Shown: positions 51,816 through 63,072, numbered from the stretch's first letter. The stretch: DNA of 64,000 nucleotides from Mycobacterium sp. OTB74 (GCF_029892685.1 NZ_JARXVD010000004.1:285979-349978); one strand, 5' to 3'. The notes: a model not told the origin generated them from the letters alone. A program made the numbers and translations.

Positions 51816-53816
51816 TCAGCCGATGTTCGGCGGGTCCACCTGAACCCGAACCGGCTGCTGGTCGCGATGCGCGCTGACCACGCCGATGGCGTGCCGCAGC
51901 GCGGTCGCCAACACCAGCCCGCGGTCCCGCGGCACCCGGACCAGCATCCGCTCCACCGGATCGGCTGGGTCCAAGCCGGGTGGACGCCGCGCGCCGAACG
52001 GCAGGTCGACCGGCCCCAGCAACACACCGTCCGGCGGGAGATCAGCCGCGGCCAGCAGGGCCGCCACCGCGGCCGGCGTGCCGTCGACAGCGGCCAGATG
52101 TACCGCCGGTGGCAACCCGACCTCGGCCCGCCCGTCCAGCTCGGCCTCGGCGTGTCCGATCGGATCCCAGCGCACCAGCGCCTGCACGGTGGGAATGCCT
52201 GACTCGGCGACCACCACCACCTGGCCGCCGTCGGCCCGCGAGCACACCAGCGCCGACGCTGACAGCCAGCGGCGCAGGGTGTCCTCGGCGGCACGCAGAT
52301 CCTGGCGCCCCAATAGCGCCCAACTGTCCAGTAGCAGGGCCGCGCCATAACTACCGTCTGCTCGAGGTTCGGCCCCCGGAGTGGACACCACCACCGCCGG
52401 CGCTGCGGGCACCTGCGGCACCACCGAGTCCCCGCCGGATGTGATGACCGTCGTCCCGGGAAATGCCCGGCCCAGCTCCTCGGCAGTCCGCCGGGCGCCG
52501 ACCACAACCGCACGCACCGCGTCGCTGCCGCATTGGCTGCAGCGCAATGCCGCATCCTGGCGCCCGCACCACCGGCACACCGCACCGGTCGTGTCCCGGT
52601 CGGGCAGCGACAACGGCCCGGTGCAGTGTCGGCACCGGGCGATGGCTCGGCATTTGGCGCAGGCCAATGCCGGGACATAACCGCGGCGCGGCACCTGCAC
52701 CAGGACCGGCTTACCGGCTGACAACGCCGCTCGAGCGGCGCCGAGAGCCAGCGAAGGCAGCCGCGCGGTGTGTGCCGCGGCGTCGCGCTCGTGAGCGTGT
52801 GCGTCGTCGTCGAGGGCAATCACCCGGGGTGCGTGGGCACGCAGCACAGTGCGGGTGGCCACCAGGTCATGAGCCCAGCCGCTGCGTACCAATGCGTGTG
52901 CCTCTGCGGTACGGGAGAACCCGCCGATCATTGCGGCGCAACGCAATTGGTGGGCCCGCAGCATCGCCACCTCGCGCGCGTGCGGGTAGGGCGCGCGCGG
53001 CTCGGCCAGGGAATCGTCACCGTCGTCCCAGACCGCGACGAACCCGAGGTTGACCACCGGCGCGAACACCGCACTGCGCGTTCCGATCACCAACCTGGCC
53101 TGACCGCGCAGCACCGAGAGCCATCGCCGGTAGCGCTGCGACGGGCCCAGCCCCGCGGACAGGGCTACCACCCGTTGCTCGTCGACCAGGTTCAATGCCG
53201 CGGTGTGCACGGCGTCGACGTCGCGCTGGTCGGGCACGATGAGCAGTGCCGTCCGCCCGGCATTGACCACGACGGCGGCCGCCTCACACAGCCGCTGGGC
53301 CCAGTCTTCCCCCGGCAACGCCTGCCACACCGCTCTGGCAGCGCGACCTTGGGCAAGGGCATCGAGAAACTGTCCGCCGCGCCCGTACTGCTGCCAGCCC
53401 GTATGGTCGACGTCACGTTGCGTCAGCGGCGGCAGGTCCGGTGGCGGTTGCTTCTCGACGGTGGCGTGCCGGGGTGGGACAGCCAGCCGAAGCACGTCGG
53501 GACGGGTGCCGGCATATCTGGCTGCGACCGCTTCGGCCAGTCTGCGCACCTCGGCGGTCAGCACCGGTTCCGCCGAGACCACCTTGTCCATCCACCCCAA
53601 TTTGCCGGAATGGTCGGTGTCAGAACGCCTTTCGAGAATGAAGGCGTCCACCAACCGGCCGTTGAACCGGACCTTGGCGCGCACCCCGGGCTGTGCGTCG
53701 TCGGACAGTTCAGCGGGCACCAGGTAGTCGAAGTCGCGGTCCAGGTGCGGCACCGACAACATGGGCAGCACCCGGGCGACGGGCTCGTGCTCGGCCTGCG
53801 TCCTGGTGGCGGTCAC
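51816..53816 (-). CDS. priA: PriA-like primosomal protein, ATPase motifs degenerate
   Basis: This 666-residue protein is of the actinobacterial PriA type. The N-terminal DNA-binding part ([20 protein letters not shown]) and the zinc cluster ([13 protein letters not shown], then [17 protein letters not shown]) are well kept. The helicase core is not: where Walker A should be, the sequence reads [16 protein letters not shown] with no GxGKT/S, and no DEAH-type box is apparent. It probably acts in fork restart as a binding or loading platform. The start GTG 53816 overlaps the previous gene (GTGA). Confidence 0.92.
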   Translation of the reverse strand: MTATRTQAEHEPVARVLPMLSVPHLDRDFDYLVPAELSDDAQPGVRAKVRFNGRLVDAFILERRSDTDHSGKLGWMDKVVSAEPVLTAEVRRLAEAVAARYAGTRPDVLRLAVPPRHATVEKQPPPDLPPLTQRDVDHTGWQQYGRGGQFLDALAQGRAARAVWQALPGEDWAQRLCEAAAVVVNAGRTALLIVPDQRDVDAVHTAALNLVDEQRVVALSAGLGPSQRYRRWLSVLRGQARLVIGTRSAVFAPVVNLGFVAVWDDGDDSLAEPRAPYPHAREVAMLRAHQLRCAAMIGGFSRTAEAHALVRSGWAHDLVATRTVLRAHAPRVIALDDDAHAHERDAAAHTARLPSLALGAARAALSAGKPVLVQVPRRGYVPALACAKCRAIARCRHCTGPLSLPDRDTTGAVCRWCGRQDAALRCSQCGSDAVRAVVVGARRTAEELGRAFPGTTVITSGGDSVVPQVPAAPAVVVSTPGAEPRADGSYGAALLLDSWALLGRQDLRAAEDTLRRWLSASALVCSRADGGQVVVVAESGIPTVQALVRWDPIGHAEAELDGRAEVGLPPAVHLAAVDGTPAAVAALLAAADLPPDGVLLGPVDLPFGARRPPGLDPADPVERMLVRVPRDRGLVLATALRHAIGVVSAHRDQQPVRVQVDPPNIG

Positions 53817-54550
53817 GCAGCCGGTCTAGCAGACGGGGCAGACACCGTCCGCTTCGCGAAGAAACCGGCGGTGATCAGCAGCAGAGAGGCGGCGTAGGCC
53901 CACCAGATCGGGACTGCCAGTGACTCGTCGCCCAGCACGAACTTGCTGATGCCGATCATGCTGTCGGACACCGCGAAGCACAGCGCTCCGGCTGCGGTCC
54001 AGGGCGTCGGCAGCTGCGCGAACAGCGCGGCACACACCATGGCGACCAGAACCGCCATATAGACCGTCACCGGTATCGCCATGCCCTGCCTGATCAGGTT
54101 GGGCCAGAACCAGATCAGCAGTCCGATGCAGACCACCACCAACACGGCGGCCGCGGCGGTACGCCCCGGGGTGCGACGAGCCAGTGGAACCAGCGCCGCC
54201 AGGAAGCACAGGTGCGCGACCAGGAACGAGCCCAGGCCGAAGACAAAGGATGGCACTCCCCCCGGCCGCCACCAGGGCATGGCCAACAGGAAGTCACCGC
54301 CCGCCGAGAACACCAGCGCGGCGACCAGCCAGCGCCGCTCCCGGGTGATCGAATGTCCGGCGGCGGCGACCGCCAACAGCAGCGCCGGCAGTGCCTTGAC
54401 CTCGGGCTGCAGCGCAAACTGGCCGGTCAAATCAGCGCCCGACGGTAGCCGCAGCGCCGTCGCGATCAGGAAGACGCCGTAACCCGCAGCGACCACCGCT
54501 GCGGCTACCCACAGTCGCCACAGTTGGCGCGGTGCGTACGGTGAGCTCAT
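53813..54550 (-). CDS. YhhN-family membrane protein
   Basis: This 245-residue protein has eight predicted membrane spans, as in the YhhN/TMEM86 family, whose animal members are lysoplasmalogenases. The kept segments are [14 protein letters not shown] and [19 protein letters not shown], each with Asp/Ser residues typical of the family active site. It is coupled to priA by a GTGA overlap. Its ATG shares bases with the ATG of the divergent lipase gene. The substrate in mycobacteria is unknown. Confidence 0.87.
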   Translation of the reverse strand: MSSPYAPRQLWRLWVAAAVVAAGYGVFLIATALRLPSGADLTGQFALQPEVKALPALLLAVAAAGHSITRERRWLVAALVFSAGGDFLLAMPWWRPGGVPSFVFGLGSFLVAHLCFLAALVPLARRTPGRTAAAAVLVVVCIGLLIWFWPNLIRQGMAIPVTVYMAVLVAMVCAALFAQLPTPWTAAGALCFAVSDSMIGISKFVLGDESLAVPIWWAYAASLLLITAGFFAKRTVSAPSARPAA

Positions 54551-55475
54551 GTCGGACTCTGAACGCCCCGCACTCGATCCCATCCTGAAAAAGGTACTGG
54601 AAGCGGTGCCGTTCCAATTGACCATCGACGGCGGCGCCGAAGAAGCGCGGGCCAGGTTTCGCGCGTTGCCGCGCAGCGCGGTGTACCCGGAGGTCCGCGC
54701 CGAGGACCGGGTGATCGTGGGGGTTCCGGTCCGTATCTACTGGCCGCCGCAGGCCGCTACGCCCGCGCCGGTAGTGCTGTTCTTCCACGGAGGCGGCTGG
54801 GTGGTCGGTGATCTGGACACCTACGACGGCTCCGCGCGGCTGCATGCGGTGGCCACCGGCGCCGTGGTGGTGTCGGTCGACTACCGACTGGCACCCGAGC
54901 ACCCGTACCCCGCGGCTGTCGACGACGTGTGGGCGGCGACCGAGTGGGTCCGTGCGCACGCCGATGAGCTCGATGGCGACCCGAATCGCGTTGCAGTGGC
55001 GGGTGATTCGGCGGGCGGAAATCTGGCAGCGGTTGTGGCGCAACTGGTCCGTGACGCGGGCGGGCCGCCGCTGCGGGCCCAGTTGCTGTGGTATCCGGCT
55101 ACCACCTGGGACACCTCGCTGCCGTCGTTCACCGAGAACGCCGACGCGCCGATCCTGAACCGCAACTCGGTCGGCGGATTCTCGCTCCTGTACGCCGGCG
55201 GCGCAGACCTGCACAACGCTCCGGCAGCGCTGATACCAGCGCGCGCCGAGTCACTCGCCGGTCTGGCGCCCGCCTACATCGCGGTCGCCGGTTACGACCC
55301 GCTGCGCGACGACGGTATCCGGTACGGCGAATTACTCACCGCGGCAGGGGTTTCCGTCGAGGTGCACAATGCCGAGACGTTGGTGCACGGCTATTTGGGC
55401 TACCACGGAGTGGTACCTACCGCCACTGACGCGGTCGACCGCGGGCTGGCGGCCCTGAAGGCCGCGCTAGCCTGA
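54549..55475 (+). CDS. LipI-like carboxylesterase (HSL family)
   Basis: This 308-residue esterase of the hormone-sensitive-lipase type has an oxyanion hole HGGGWVVG, nucleophile [13 protein letters not shown], acid GYDPLRDDG and His in [10 protein letters not shown]. It would cleave short acyl esters in the cytosol. It corresponds to LipI of M. tuberculosis. A close paralogue follows 3 bases after it. Its start codon overlaps that of the opposite-strand gene by two bases. Confidence 0.93.
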   Translation: MSDSERPALDPILKKVLEAVPFQLTIDGGAEEARARFRALPRSAVYPEVRAEDRVIVGVPVRIYWPPQAATPAPVVLFFHGGGWVVGDLDTYDGSARLHAVATGAVVVSVDYRLAPEHPYPAAVDDVWAATEWVRAHADELDGDPNRVAVAGDSAGGNLAAVVAQLVRDAGGPPLRAQLLWYPATTWDTSLPSFTENADAPILNRNSVGGFSLLYAGGADLHNAPAALIPARAESLAGLAPAYIAVAGYDPLRDDGIRYGELLTAAGVSVEVHNAETLVHGYLGYHGVVPTATDAVDRGLAALKAALA

Positions 55476-55478
55476 GGC

Positions 55479-56453
55479 ATGACCTCCGAGGTGACGCAGA
55501 ACACGCGCCCCGCCATCGACCCGCTAATCAAGGGCGTCCTCGAAGCGATCCCGCTGGAATTCACCATCGACGACGGCGTCGAGGTGGCGAGGGCCAGGCT
55601 GGCGGCCATGCAGCTGCCCGCCGAACTGCTGCCGGCGATGCGTACGGAGGATCGCGAGCTGGATTGCGGTGCGGCCAGGGATATTCCGGTCCGCATCTAC
55701 TGGCCTCCGACCGATGGGGAAACCGGCCCGATGCCGGTGGTGGTCTTCTACCACGGTGGTGGCTGGGCGATCGGCAGCCTGGACAGCCACGAGGCTGTTG
55801 CGCGCGCCCATGTGCTTGGCGCGCACGCCATCGTGGTGTCGGTGGATTACCGCCTGGCGCCCGAGCACCCGTTCCCAGCCGCGATCAAGGATTCCTGGGC
55901 CGCGCTGCAGTGGGTCGGTGAGCACGCCAGCGAACTGGGCGGCGACCCCGCGCGCATCGCCGTGGCCGGCGACTCGGCCGGCGGCAACATTGCGGCAGTG
56001 ATGGCGCTGCGGGCCCGGGACGCCGGCGGGCCTGCGCTGGTGTTTCAGCTGCTCTGGTACCCGCCGACCACCGGTGATGTCTCACTGCCGTCGTTTATCC
56101 AGAACGCCGACGCCCCGATGCTGAACCGCGATGTCGCTGACGCATTCCTGACCTGGTACCTGCCGGGCATAGACATCACTGACCCAGCGACGCTGCCCGC
56201 AGATCTGGCGCCGGCCAATGCCGAGTCACTGGCCGGCCTCCCGCCGGCATACATCGGAACGGCCGAACACGACCCGCTGCGCGACGACGGCGCCAAGTAC
56301 GCCGAACTGCTTGCCGCAGCCGGTGTTCCGGTGCAATGGAGCAACGAACCGACCATGGTGCACGGCTACGTCAGCCTGGCCCTGGCCTCGCCGGTAGCGA
56401 CCGAAGCCACCAATCGCGGGCTGGCCGCGTTGAAGACCGCCTTGCACGGCTAG
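55479..56453 (+). CDS. lipH: LipH-like carboxylesterase (HSL family)
   Basis: This 324-residue paralogue of the upstream esterase shares its segments: [53 protein letters not shown] and TMVHGYVSL. The spacing of 3 bases suggests tandem duplication within one operon. LipH of M. tuberculosis, the likely orthologue, prefers short acyl chains. Confidence 0.93.
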   Translation: MTSEVTQNTRPAIDPLIKGVLEAIPLEFTIDDGVEVARARLAAMQLPAELLPAMRTEDRELDCGAARDIPVRIYWPPTDGETGPMPVVVFYHGGGWAIGSLDSHEAVARAHVLGAHAIVVSVDYRLAPEHPFPAAIKDSWAALQWVGEHASELGGDPARIAVAGDSAGGNIAAVMALRARDAGGPALVFQLLWYPPTTGDVSLPSFIQNADAPMLNRDVADAFLTWYLPGIDITDPATLPADLAPANAESLAGLPPAYIGTAEHDPLRDDGAKYAELLAAAGVPVQWSNEPTMVHGYVSLALASPVATEATNRGLAALKTALHG

Positions 56454-56560
56454 CGGCTTCCGCCGAGTCGGGCATAGCTCCCGATTGCGGGGGCTCAAAT
56501 GTCCCCGAAGCGCCGAGATTTTGGGGACAACTGCCTCTGGTCGCGGGAGAATCATCGCTC

Positions 56561-58039
56561 ATGACCACACCGGATTTCCACACCGTGATCGTCGGGGCCG
56601 GATTCTCCGGCATCGGCGCCGGCATCCTGCTGGACCGAGCCGGACTAAGTGACTACCTGATCATCGAAGCCGGCACCGCCCCCGGTGGTACCTGGTACTG
56701 GAACACCTATCCCGGTGTTGCCGTGGATATTCCGTCGTTCTCGTACCAGTTCTCCTTTGAGCAGAGCACGGACTGGTCACGCACCTACGCCAAGGGGCAC
56801 GAACTCAAGGCCTACGCCGAGCACTGTGTCGACAAGTACCGATTGCGCGACCGTATCCGGTTCGGCACCCAGGTCACCGGTGCCGAGTACCACGACGAGG
56901 CCGATCTGTGGCAGGTGCACACCGACAGCGGCACCGTCACGGCGCGGTTTCTGATCAACGGCAGCGGGGTGCTGACCGTGCCCAAACTGCCGGACATTCA
57001 AGGCGTCTCGGACTTCGCCGGGGTCACCATGCACACCGCACGCTGGGACTCCGGCGCCGATCTGACCGGCAAGCGGGTTGCGATCATCGGCACCGGCGCG
57101 TCGGCGGTCCAGGTGATTCCGGAGATAGCGCCAATCGTGCAGCAGCTCACGGTGTTTCAGCGGACACCCATCTGGTGTTTCCCCAAGCTCGATCGGCCGC
57201 TGCCGACCGCGGCGCGCTGGGCCATGCGCATCCCCGGTGGCAAGGTGCTGCAGCGGCTGGCCAGCCAGGCCTACGTCGAACTAACCTTTCCCTTGTCCGT
57301 CCAGTACTACAACGTGTTCCCGTTAGCCGACGGTGCGGCCCGTACTGGCCGGGCGTACCTGCGTCGTGAAGTGCACGATCCGGTGATCCGCGACAAGCTC
57401 ACCCCACGCTACGCCGTCGGCTGCAAACGGCCCGGCTTCCACAACACCTACCTGTCCACCTACAACCGCGAAAACGTCTCGCTGGTAACCGAATCCATCG
57501 AGCGGATCACTGCAGAGGCAGTACTCACCACCGATGGTCAGGCTCACGAGATCGATGTGCTCATCCTGGCCACCGGATTCAAGGTGATGGATGTCGACAG
57601 CGTCCCGACGTTCCCGGTGACCGGTCCGAGCGGAGAAGGCCTTGGAGAGTTCTGGGACACCCACCGATTGCAGGCCTACGAGGGGGTCAGCATTCCCGGC
57701 TTTCCGAACTTCTTCACCGTTATGGGGCCGTACGGGTACGTCGGATCGTCGTACTTCGCCCTGATCGAAGCGCAGGCTCACCACATCGTGCGGTGCCTGC
57801 TGCGGGCCAAGCGTGCCGGTGCCCGCCGGGTGGAGGTTTCGCAGGAGGCCAACGATCGCTATTTCGCCGAGATGCTGCGCAAACGCCACCGGCAGGTGTT
57901 CTGGCAGGACAGCTGTTCGCTGGCCAACAGCTACTACTTCGACAAGCACGGCGACGTGCCGCTGCGGCCGGCCACCACCGTGGAGGCCTACTGGCGTAGT
58001 CGTCGATTCGATCTCGACGATTACCGGTTCACCGCGTAA
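56561..58039 (+). CDS. Baeyer-Villiger-type flavin monooxygenase
   Basis: This 492-residue FAD and NADPH enzyme has the first dinucleotide loop VIVGAGFSGIGAGILL, the BVMO fingerprint FAGVTMHTARWDS (FxGxxxHxxxW), a second loop VAIIGTGASAVQVIP and ATGFKVMDVD. Such enzymes insert oxygen next to ketones to make esters or lactones, which esterases like the two upstream can then open. ATG 56561 is used; the ORF is open further upstream without resemblance. Confidence 0.9.
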   Translation: MTTPDFHTVIVGAGFSGIGAGILLDRAGLSDYLIIEAGTAPGGTWYWNTYPGVAVDIPSFSYQFSFEQSTDWSRTYAKGHELKAYAEHCVDKYRLRDRIRFGTQVTGAEYHDEADLWQVHTDSGTVTARFLINGSGVLTVPKLPDIQGVSDFAGVTMHTARWDSGADLTGKRVAIIGTGASAVQVIPEIAPIVQQLTVFQRTPIWCFPKLDRPLPTAARWAMRIPGGKVLQRLASQAYVELTFPLSVQYYNVFPLADGAARTGRAYLRREVHDPVIRDKLTPRYAVGCKRPGFHNTYLSTYNRENVSLVTESIERITAEAVLTTDGQAHEIDVLILATGFKVMDVDSVPTFPVTGPSGEGLGEFWDTHRLQAYEGVSIPGFPNFFTVMGPYGYVGSSYFALIEAQAHHIVRCLLRAKRAGARRVEVSQEANDRYFAEMLRKRHRQVFWQDSCSLANSYYFDKHGDVPLRPATTVEAYWRSRRFDLDDYRFTA

Positions 58040-58148
58040 CGGCGCACTGCCGCAACACATATGAAAGTTCTTCGATGCCGGTAACTTTTCGCGGAGATCC
58101 GCACGCCTGCAACCTGTGTCCGTGACGTGACGGTCTGGGCGAAAATGC

Positions 58149-58184
58149 CGATGGCCCCGCACCACAGGGGGTGCGGGGCCATCG
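58149..58184. terminator. Hairpin between monooxygenase and metK
   Basis: A perfect 15-bp stem (CGATGGCCCCGCACC and complement) closes a 6-base loop, ACAGGG. On the minus strand GGCATTTTC follows, so it fits as the metK terminator and may serve both convergent genes. Confidence 0.8.
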
Positions 58185-58194
58185 CGCAGAAAAG

Positions 58195-59403
58195 CTAGAC
58201 CGAAGCCTTGAGCTCGTCGACCTTGTTGGTCTGCTCCCACGGCAGCTCGACGTCGGTGCGGCCGAAGTGGCCGTACGCGGCAGTCGGGGCGTAGATGGGA
58301 CGCAGCAGGTCCAGATCGCGAATGATCGCACCCGGACGCAGATCGAACACCGAGGTGATGGCCTTCTCGATCCGAGTCGGGTCGACGGTCTCGGTACCGA
58401 ACGTCTCGACGAACAGGCCGACCGGGGCGGCCTTGCCGATGGCGTAGGCGACCTGCACCTCGACGCGCTGCGCCAGCCCGGCTGCGACCACGTTCTTGGC
58501 CACCCAGCGCATCGCGTACGCGGCGCTGCGGTCCACCTTTGACGGGTCCTTGCCGGAGAAGGCGCCGCCGCCGTGGCGGGCCCAGCCGCCGTAGGTGTCG
58601 ACGATGATCTTGCGGCCGGTCAGACCGGCGTCACCCATCGGGCCGCCGACAACGAACTTGCCGGTCGGGTTGACCAGCAGCCGGAAGTCCGAGATGTCCA
58701 TGGTCTGGTGCGCCAGATCAGCCAGCACGGATTCCACGACGTGCTGACGGATGTCGGGGGCCAGCGTGGCGTCCAGATCGATGCCGTCGGCGTGCTGGGT
58801 GGACAGCACCACGGTGTCGAGCCGAACCGGAACGTTGTCGCGGTACTCGATGGTCACCTGGGTCTTGCCGTCGGGACGCAGGTAGTCCAGCTCACCGCTC
58901 TTGCGGACCTCGGTGAGGCGACGCGACAGGCGGTGCGCCAGCGCGATCGGCAGCGGCATCAGCTCGGGGGTGTCGTCGATCGCGTAACCGAACATCAGAC
59001 CCTGGTCGCCGGCGCCCTGCGCGTCCAGCGGATCACCGGCGCCCTCGACCCGCGCTTCGTGCGCGGTGTCAACGCCCTGGGCGATGTCCGGCGACTGCGC
59101 GCCGATACCGATGTTGACACCACAGGTTGCGTAGTCGAAGCCCTTGTCCGAATGGTCGTAACCGATCTGGCGGATCCGGTCGCGCACGATCAGCGGGATA
59201 TCGGCGAACGCCTCCTTGGCGGTGGTGGTCACCTCGCCCACGACGTGCACCTGGCCGGTTGTCACCAGCGTCTCCACCGCGACCCGCGACTTGGGATCCT
59301 GCGCCAGCAATGCGTCGAGCACCGAGTCGCTGATGGCGTCGCAAATCTTGTCGGGGTGGCCCTCAGTTACCGACTCGCTGGTAAACAGCCGACCTTCACT
59401 CAC
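58195..59403 (-). CDS. metK: S-adenosylmethionine synthetase
   Basis: The enzyme makes AdoMet from ATP and methionine. The 402-residue protein has [32 protein letters not shown], and the phosphate loop [19 protein letters not shown]. The start is GTG 59403 (VSEGRLFT), with GAAAGGGA upstream; an in-frame TTG at 59409 is less likely. The leader contains TACGA-CAAA-TCGTA, a perfect small inverted repeat. Confidence 0.97.
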   Translation of the reverse strand: MSEGRLFTSESVTEGHPDKICDAISDSVLDALLAQDPKSRVAVETLVTTGQVHVVGEVTTTAKEAFADIPLIVRDRIRQIGYDHSDKGFDYATCGVNIGIGAQSPDIAQGVDTAHEARVEGAGDPLDAQGAGDQGLMFGYAIDDTPELMPLPIALAHRLSRRLTEVRKSGELDYLRPDGKTQVTIEYRDNVPVRLDTVVLSTQHADGIDLDATLAPDIRQHVVESVLADLAHQTMDISDFRLLVNPTGKFVVGGPMGDAGLTGRKIIVDTYGGWARHGGGAFSGKDPSKVDRSAAYAMRWVAKNVVAAGLAQRVEVQVAYAIGKAAPVGLFVETFGTETVDPTRIEKAITSVFDLRPGAIIRDLDLLRPIYAPTAAYGHFGRTDVELPWEQTNKVDELKASV

Positions 59404-59517
59404 GTCCAAATCCCTTTCGTAATGCTTAGTACGACAAATCGTATCCGCAGAGGGTTATACCCCAGCGAGTTCCTCCTCGAAGCACAACCGTTATAACCAC
59501 GTAGAGCCGTGATTCGG

Positions 59518-60771
59518 CTACTCGGCGCTGCCACGTAGAAATGCCACGACGGCATCGACGATCCGGCTGGCCATGAGTGTCTTGGAGCCATGCTCCAGTG
59601 TTCCCTCGGTGCCGTCGGCGGCCAGCAGCCAGCCGTCGTTAACATCGACCTCAAATGCTCGGCCATCGCCGACCGCATTGACTACCAACAGGTCACAGCC
59701 CTTGCGCCGCAGTTTGGACCTGGCGTGGAACAACACGTCGCCGTTGGCGTCACCTGTTTCGGCCGCAAACCCGACGATAGCTCGCGTATTGGGCAACTGT
59801 CCGTCTTCGCGAGCGCTTACCGCCGAAGCGAGGATGTCATCGGTGCGTGTGAGTTCGATCACAGGTGCCTGGTTTTCCTCGCCAGGCTCGTGCGTCTTCT
59901 TGATCTTGCTGGTGGCTACTTCGGTGGGCCGGAAGTCGGCGACTGCGGCCGCCATCACGAGTACGTGAGCGTCCGGCGCGTACTTGAACACCGCGTCGCG
60001 CAACTGCGCGGCCGAACCGATGCGCACCACGTCGACACCAGCCGGGTCGATCAGGCCAGCCGTATTCCCCGCTATCAGAGTGACGTCGGCGCCGCGCTGT
60101 GCCATCACTCGGGCCACCGCATAACCCTGCTTGCCGGAGCTGCGATTACCGATGAAGCGCACCGGGTCGATGGCCTCGCGGGTACCGCCGGCAGTGACCA
60201 CTGCCCTGACGCCGGTCAGGTCCCGAGGCAAGGCATCACCGCGTTCGAGCAGCAGATGGGCGAAGGTCGCGATCTCCTCGGCCTCAGGTAGCCGTCCCGC
60301 GCCGCTGTCGGCCCCGGTAAGACGTCCGGAGGCCGGTTCCAGTACCACTGCCCCGTGCCGCCGCAGCGTCGCCACGTTGTCGACCGTGGCCGGGTGCATC
60401 CACATCTCGGTGTGCATCGCCGGGGCGAACAACACCGGACAGCGGGCGGTCAGCAGGGTGCCGGTGAGCAGATCGTCCGCGCGGCCCGAAGCGGCACGCG
60501 CCATCAGGTCCGCGGTGGCGGGCGCGACGACGACCAAATCGGCCTGTTGGCCGAGCCGGACGTGCGGAACCTCGTGGACGTCCTCGAACACGCCGGTGTG
60601 GACGGGATTGCCCGACAGAGCTTCAAAGGTGGCTGCGCCGACGAACTTGAGCGCCGACTCGGTCGGCACCACCCGGACCGAATGGCCTGCCTCGGCGAGC
60701 TGACGGACCAGGGTGCAAGCCTTGTATGCGGCGATGCCGCCGGCCACGCCGACGATGATCCGCTTGGTCAC
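59518..60771 (-). CDS. coaBC: CoaBC (Dfp), phosphopantothenoylcysteine synthetase/decarboxylase
   Basis: This bifunctional coenzyme A enzyme of 417 residues has an N-terminal FMN decarboxylase half with GGIAAYKACTLVRQL, the active-site His in EVPHVRLGQQADLVV and APAMHTEMW. The C-terminal CTP-dependent ligase half shows VTAGGTREAIDPVRFIGNRS and VMAAAVADFRP, with the ligase lysine in TSKIKK. It starts at GTG 60771, 32 bp after rpoZ. Confidence 0.96.
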   Translation of the reverse strand: MTKRIIVGVAGGIAAYKACTLVRQLAEAGHSVRVVPTESALKFVGAATFEALSGNPVHTGVFEDVHEVPHVRLGQQADLVVVAPATADLMARAASGRADDLLTGTLLTARCPVLFAPAMHTEMWMHPATVDNVATLRRHGAVVLEPASGRLTGADSGAGRLPEAEEIATFAHLLLERGDALPRDLTGVRAVVTAGGTREAIDPVRFIGNRSSGKQGYAVARVMAQRGADVTLIAGNTAGLIDPAGVDVVRIGSAAQLRDAVFKYAPDAHVLVMAAAVADFRPTEVATSKIKKTHEPGEENQAPVIELTRTDDILASAVSAREDGQLPNTRAIVGFAAETGDANGDVLFHARSKLRRKGCDLLVVNAVGDGRAFEVDVNDGWLLAADGTEGTLEHGSKTLMASRIVDAVVAFLRGSAE

Positions 60772-60803
60772 GTACGACCCCCGGCCATCCAGCCCGACCC
60801 GAT

Positions 60804-61726
<923 letters not shown>

Positions 61727-61764
61727 CGCCGTCCGGCCCCACTGCTCGTCAGGTGTGCGTCAGA

Positions 61765-62082
61765 TCAGGAAAAGTCGAACTTTTCCAGCAGGGCCTTGCG
61801 CTGACGATCGCCGAGGCCGCGCAGGCGGCGGGTCGGAGCGATCTCCAGCTCGGTCATGATTTCCTGCGCCTTGACCTTGCCGACCTTGGGCAGGGCCTCC
61901 AGCAGTGCGGAAACCTTCATCTTGCCCAAGACCTCGTCGGTCTCAGCGTCCGTCAGGACCTGCTTGAGGTTGGTGCCGCCACGCTTCAGCCGATCTTTGA
62001 GCTCGGCACGCGCTCGACGTGCGGCAGCAGCCTTCTCCAACGCTGCCGCGCGCTGTTCGTCGGTCAACTGGGGAAGGGCCAC
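61765..62082 (-). CDS. mihF: Mycobacterial integration host factor mIHF
   Basis: This nucleoid protein binds and bends DNA and is essential in several mycobacteria. The 105-residue form starting VALPQLTDEQRAAALEKAA has the helix-two-turn-helix segment SALLEALPKVGKVKAQEIM and the end RRLRGLGDRQRKALLEKFDF. GTG 62082 with GGAGGAACCCC directly upstream decides the start; an in-frame GTG at 62121 would add 13 residues. Confidence 0.96.
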   Translation of the reverse strand: MALPQLTDEQRAAALEKAAAARRARAELKDRLKRGGTNLKQVLTDAETDEVLGKMKVSALLEALPKVGKVKAQEIMTELEIAPTRRLRGLGDRQRKALLEKFDFS

Positions 62083-62623
62083 GGGGTTCCTCCGTATCTC
62101 GCCGTCAATAATTTCCGTCACGGCTGGTCGTTAACCAGCCAGCGACGACGACCGTACCCACGCATTCCGACAAGCGCTAACCCCACCCCCGGGTTAGCTG
62201 GCCAAAAGTCCAGCGTGTAGGGCGATCCGACCGGCCGGCGGGCGGTCCCCGGCGGCGAGCCGGCGCGACAGCGATTTGGCAGGCGCCACCAAAATCCGCC
62301 TGCGTATCAAGGCATTTGGTGGGCAGCCCGGTCCACAGCCGGGAGGCCGAACGGGCCAGATTCCGATAATCGGGCAGTCGCACAGCTCAGTGAAGATAAA
62401 TTTTCGCAGGTCACGGCGTGTCGGGCGTGTCGGTGCGCTCCAAATGGTCCCGGCACCGGCGCCGCCGCGAACAGTTGGTCGATCAACACCGCGTATCCAA
62501 ACCGTGATCGGCTACACAGGGGGCACACATGCCGGCCAAAGAGCGCACAAATGAGGCCTTCCTACCGTCACTACCAGTGCGGCGAGATTTCGCCCCACCA
62601 GACTCAGAAGACGGAGTGAAGCC
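62083..62623. other. Regulatory intergenic region between mihF and a secreted-protein gene
   Basis: This is about 540 bp without a supported gene. It must hold two divergent promoters, which I could not place with confidence. The visible structure is the inverted repeat near 62122-62140 close to mihF and AT-richer DNA near 62390-62410 (GTGAAGATAAATTTTCGCAGG). Confidence 0.55.
62122..62140. promoter_or_regulatory. Inverted repeat in the mihF leader
   Basis: GGCTGGT-CGTTA-ACCAGCC is a perfect inverted repeat with 7-base arms and 5-base spacer, 40 bases upstream of the mihF start. It may be an operator or an mRNA hairpin. No factor is identified. Confidence 0.45.
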
Positions 62624-62998
62624 ATGAATTTCAAACGGGCCTTGACCGCATCGACACTGACCGCAGGCATCGGCCTGGCCGGACTGTTCGGCATTGGGCT
62701 CGGCGCAGCCAACGCCGACCCGGGTGGTCCGTGCCCGCCCGGGGCACCGTGCGGCCAGCACGATGACCACGGACCTGGCGACCGCGGCCCCGGCGGACCT
62801 GGCGATCACGGCCCCGGCGGCCCCGGCGGACCGGACTGGCACGACGACCAGGGTCGCGACTGGCAGCACCGCGGCATCGATGATGCGCGCCGGGACCACC
62901 AGCCGTTCAACTGGAATGGCCAGTGGATCAACCCGGTGTTCGACCCGGGCCACAACGGGTGGGGTTTCAAGCTCGGCCCGATCTGGATGCCCTTCTGA
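62624..62998 (+). CDS. Secreted Gly/Pro/Asp/His-rich protein
   Basis: This 124-residue protein has a signal peptide (LTASTLTAGIGLAGLFGIGL, cleavage after ANA) and a low-complexity middle made of repeated DHGPGG/DRGPGGPG units. The C-terminal 40 residues are more structured and aromatic (QPFNWNGQWINPVFDPGHNG, ending PIWMPF). ACGGAG lies before ATG 62624. The His/Asp-rich repeats could bind metal, but this is inference. Proteins of this design are common and uncharacterised in mycobacteria. Confidence 0.8.
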   Translation: MNFKRALTASTLTAGIGLAGLFGIGLGAANADPGGPCPPGAPCGQHDDHGPGDRGPGGPGDHGPGGPGGPDWHDDQGRDWQHRGIDDARRDHQPFNWNGQWINPVFDPGHNGWGFKLGPIWMPF

Positions 62999-63008
62999 CG
63001 CAGGCTAT

Positions 63009-63048
63009 GCAAAACGGCTCACCACGCAATCGTGGTGAGCCGTTTTGC
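63009..63048. terminator. Bidirectional terminator before pyrF
   Basis: A perfect 18-bp stem (GCAAAACGGCTCACCACG and complement) with a 4-base loop, CAAT, lies between the convergent secreted-protein gene and pyrF. The stem ends contain A- and T-runs in each direction. Confidence 0.9.
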
Positions 63049-63072
63049 TGTCGATGGGACTGTCGCCGGGTT

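Noticed and set aside
58040..58194. Possible small RNA between the monooxygenase and metK
   Set aside because: The only structure is one perfect hairpin at a convergent junction, which is better explained as a terminator.
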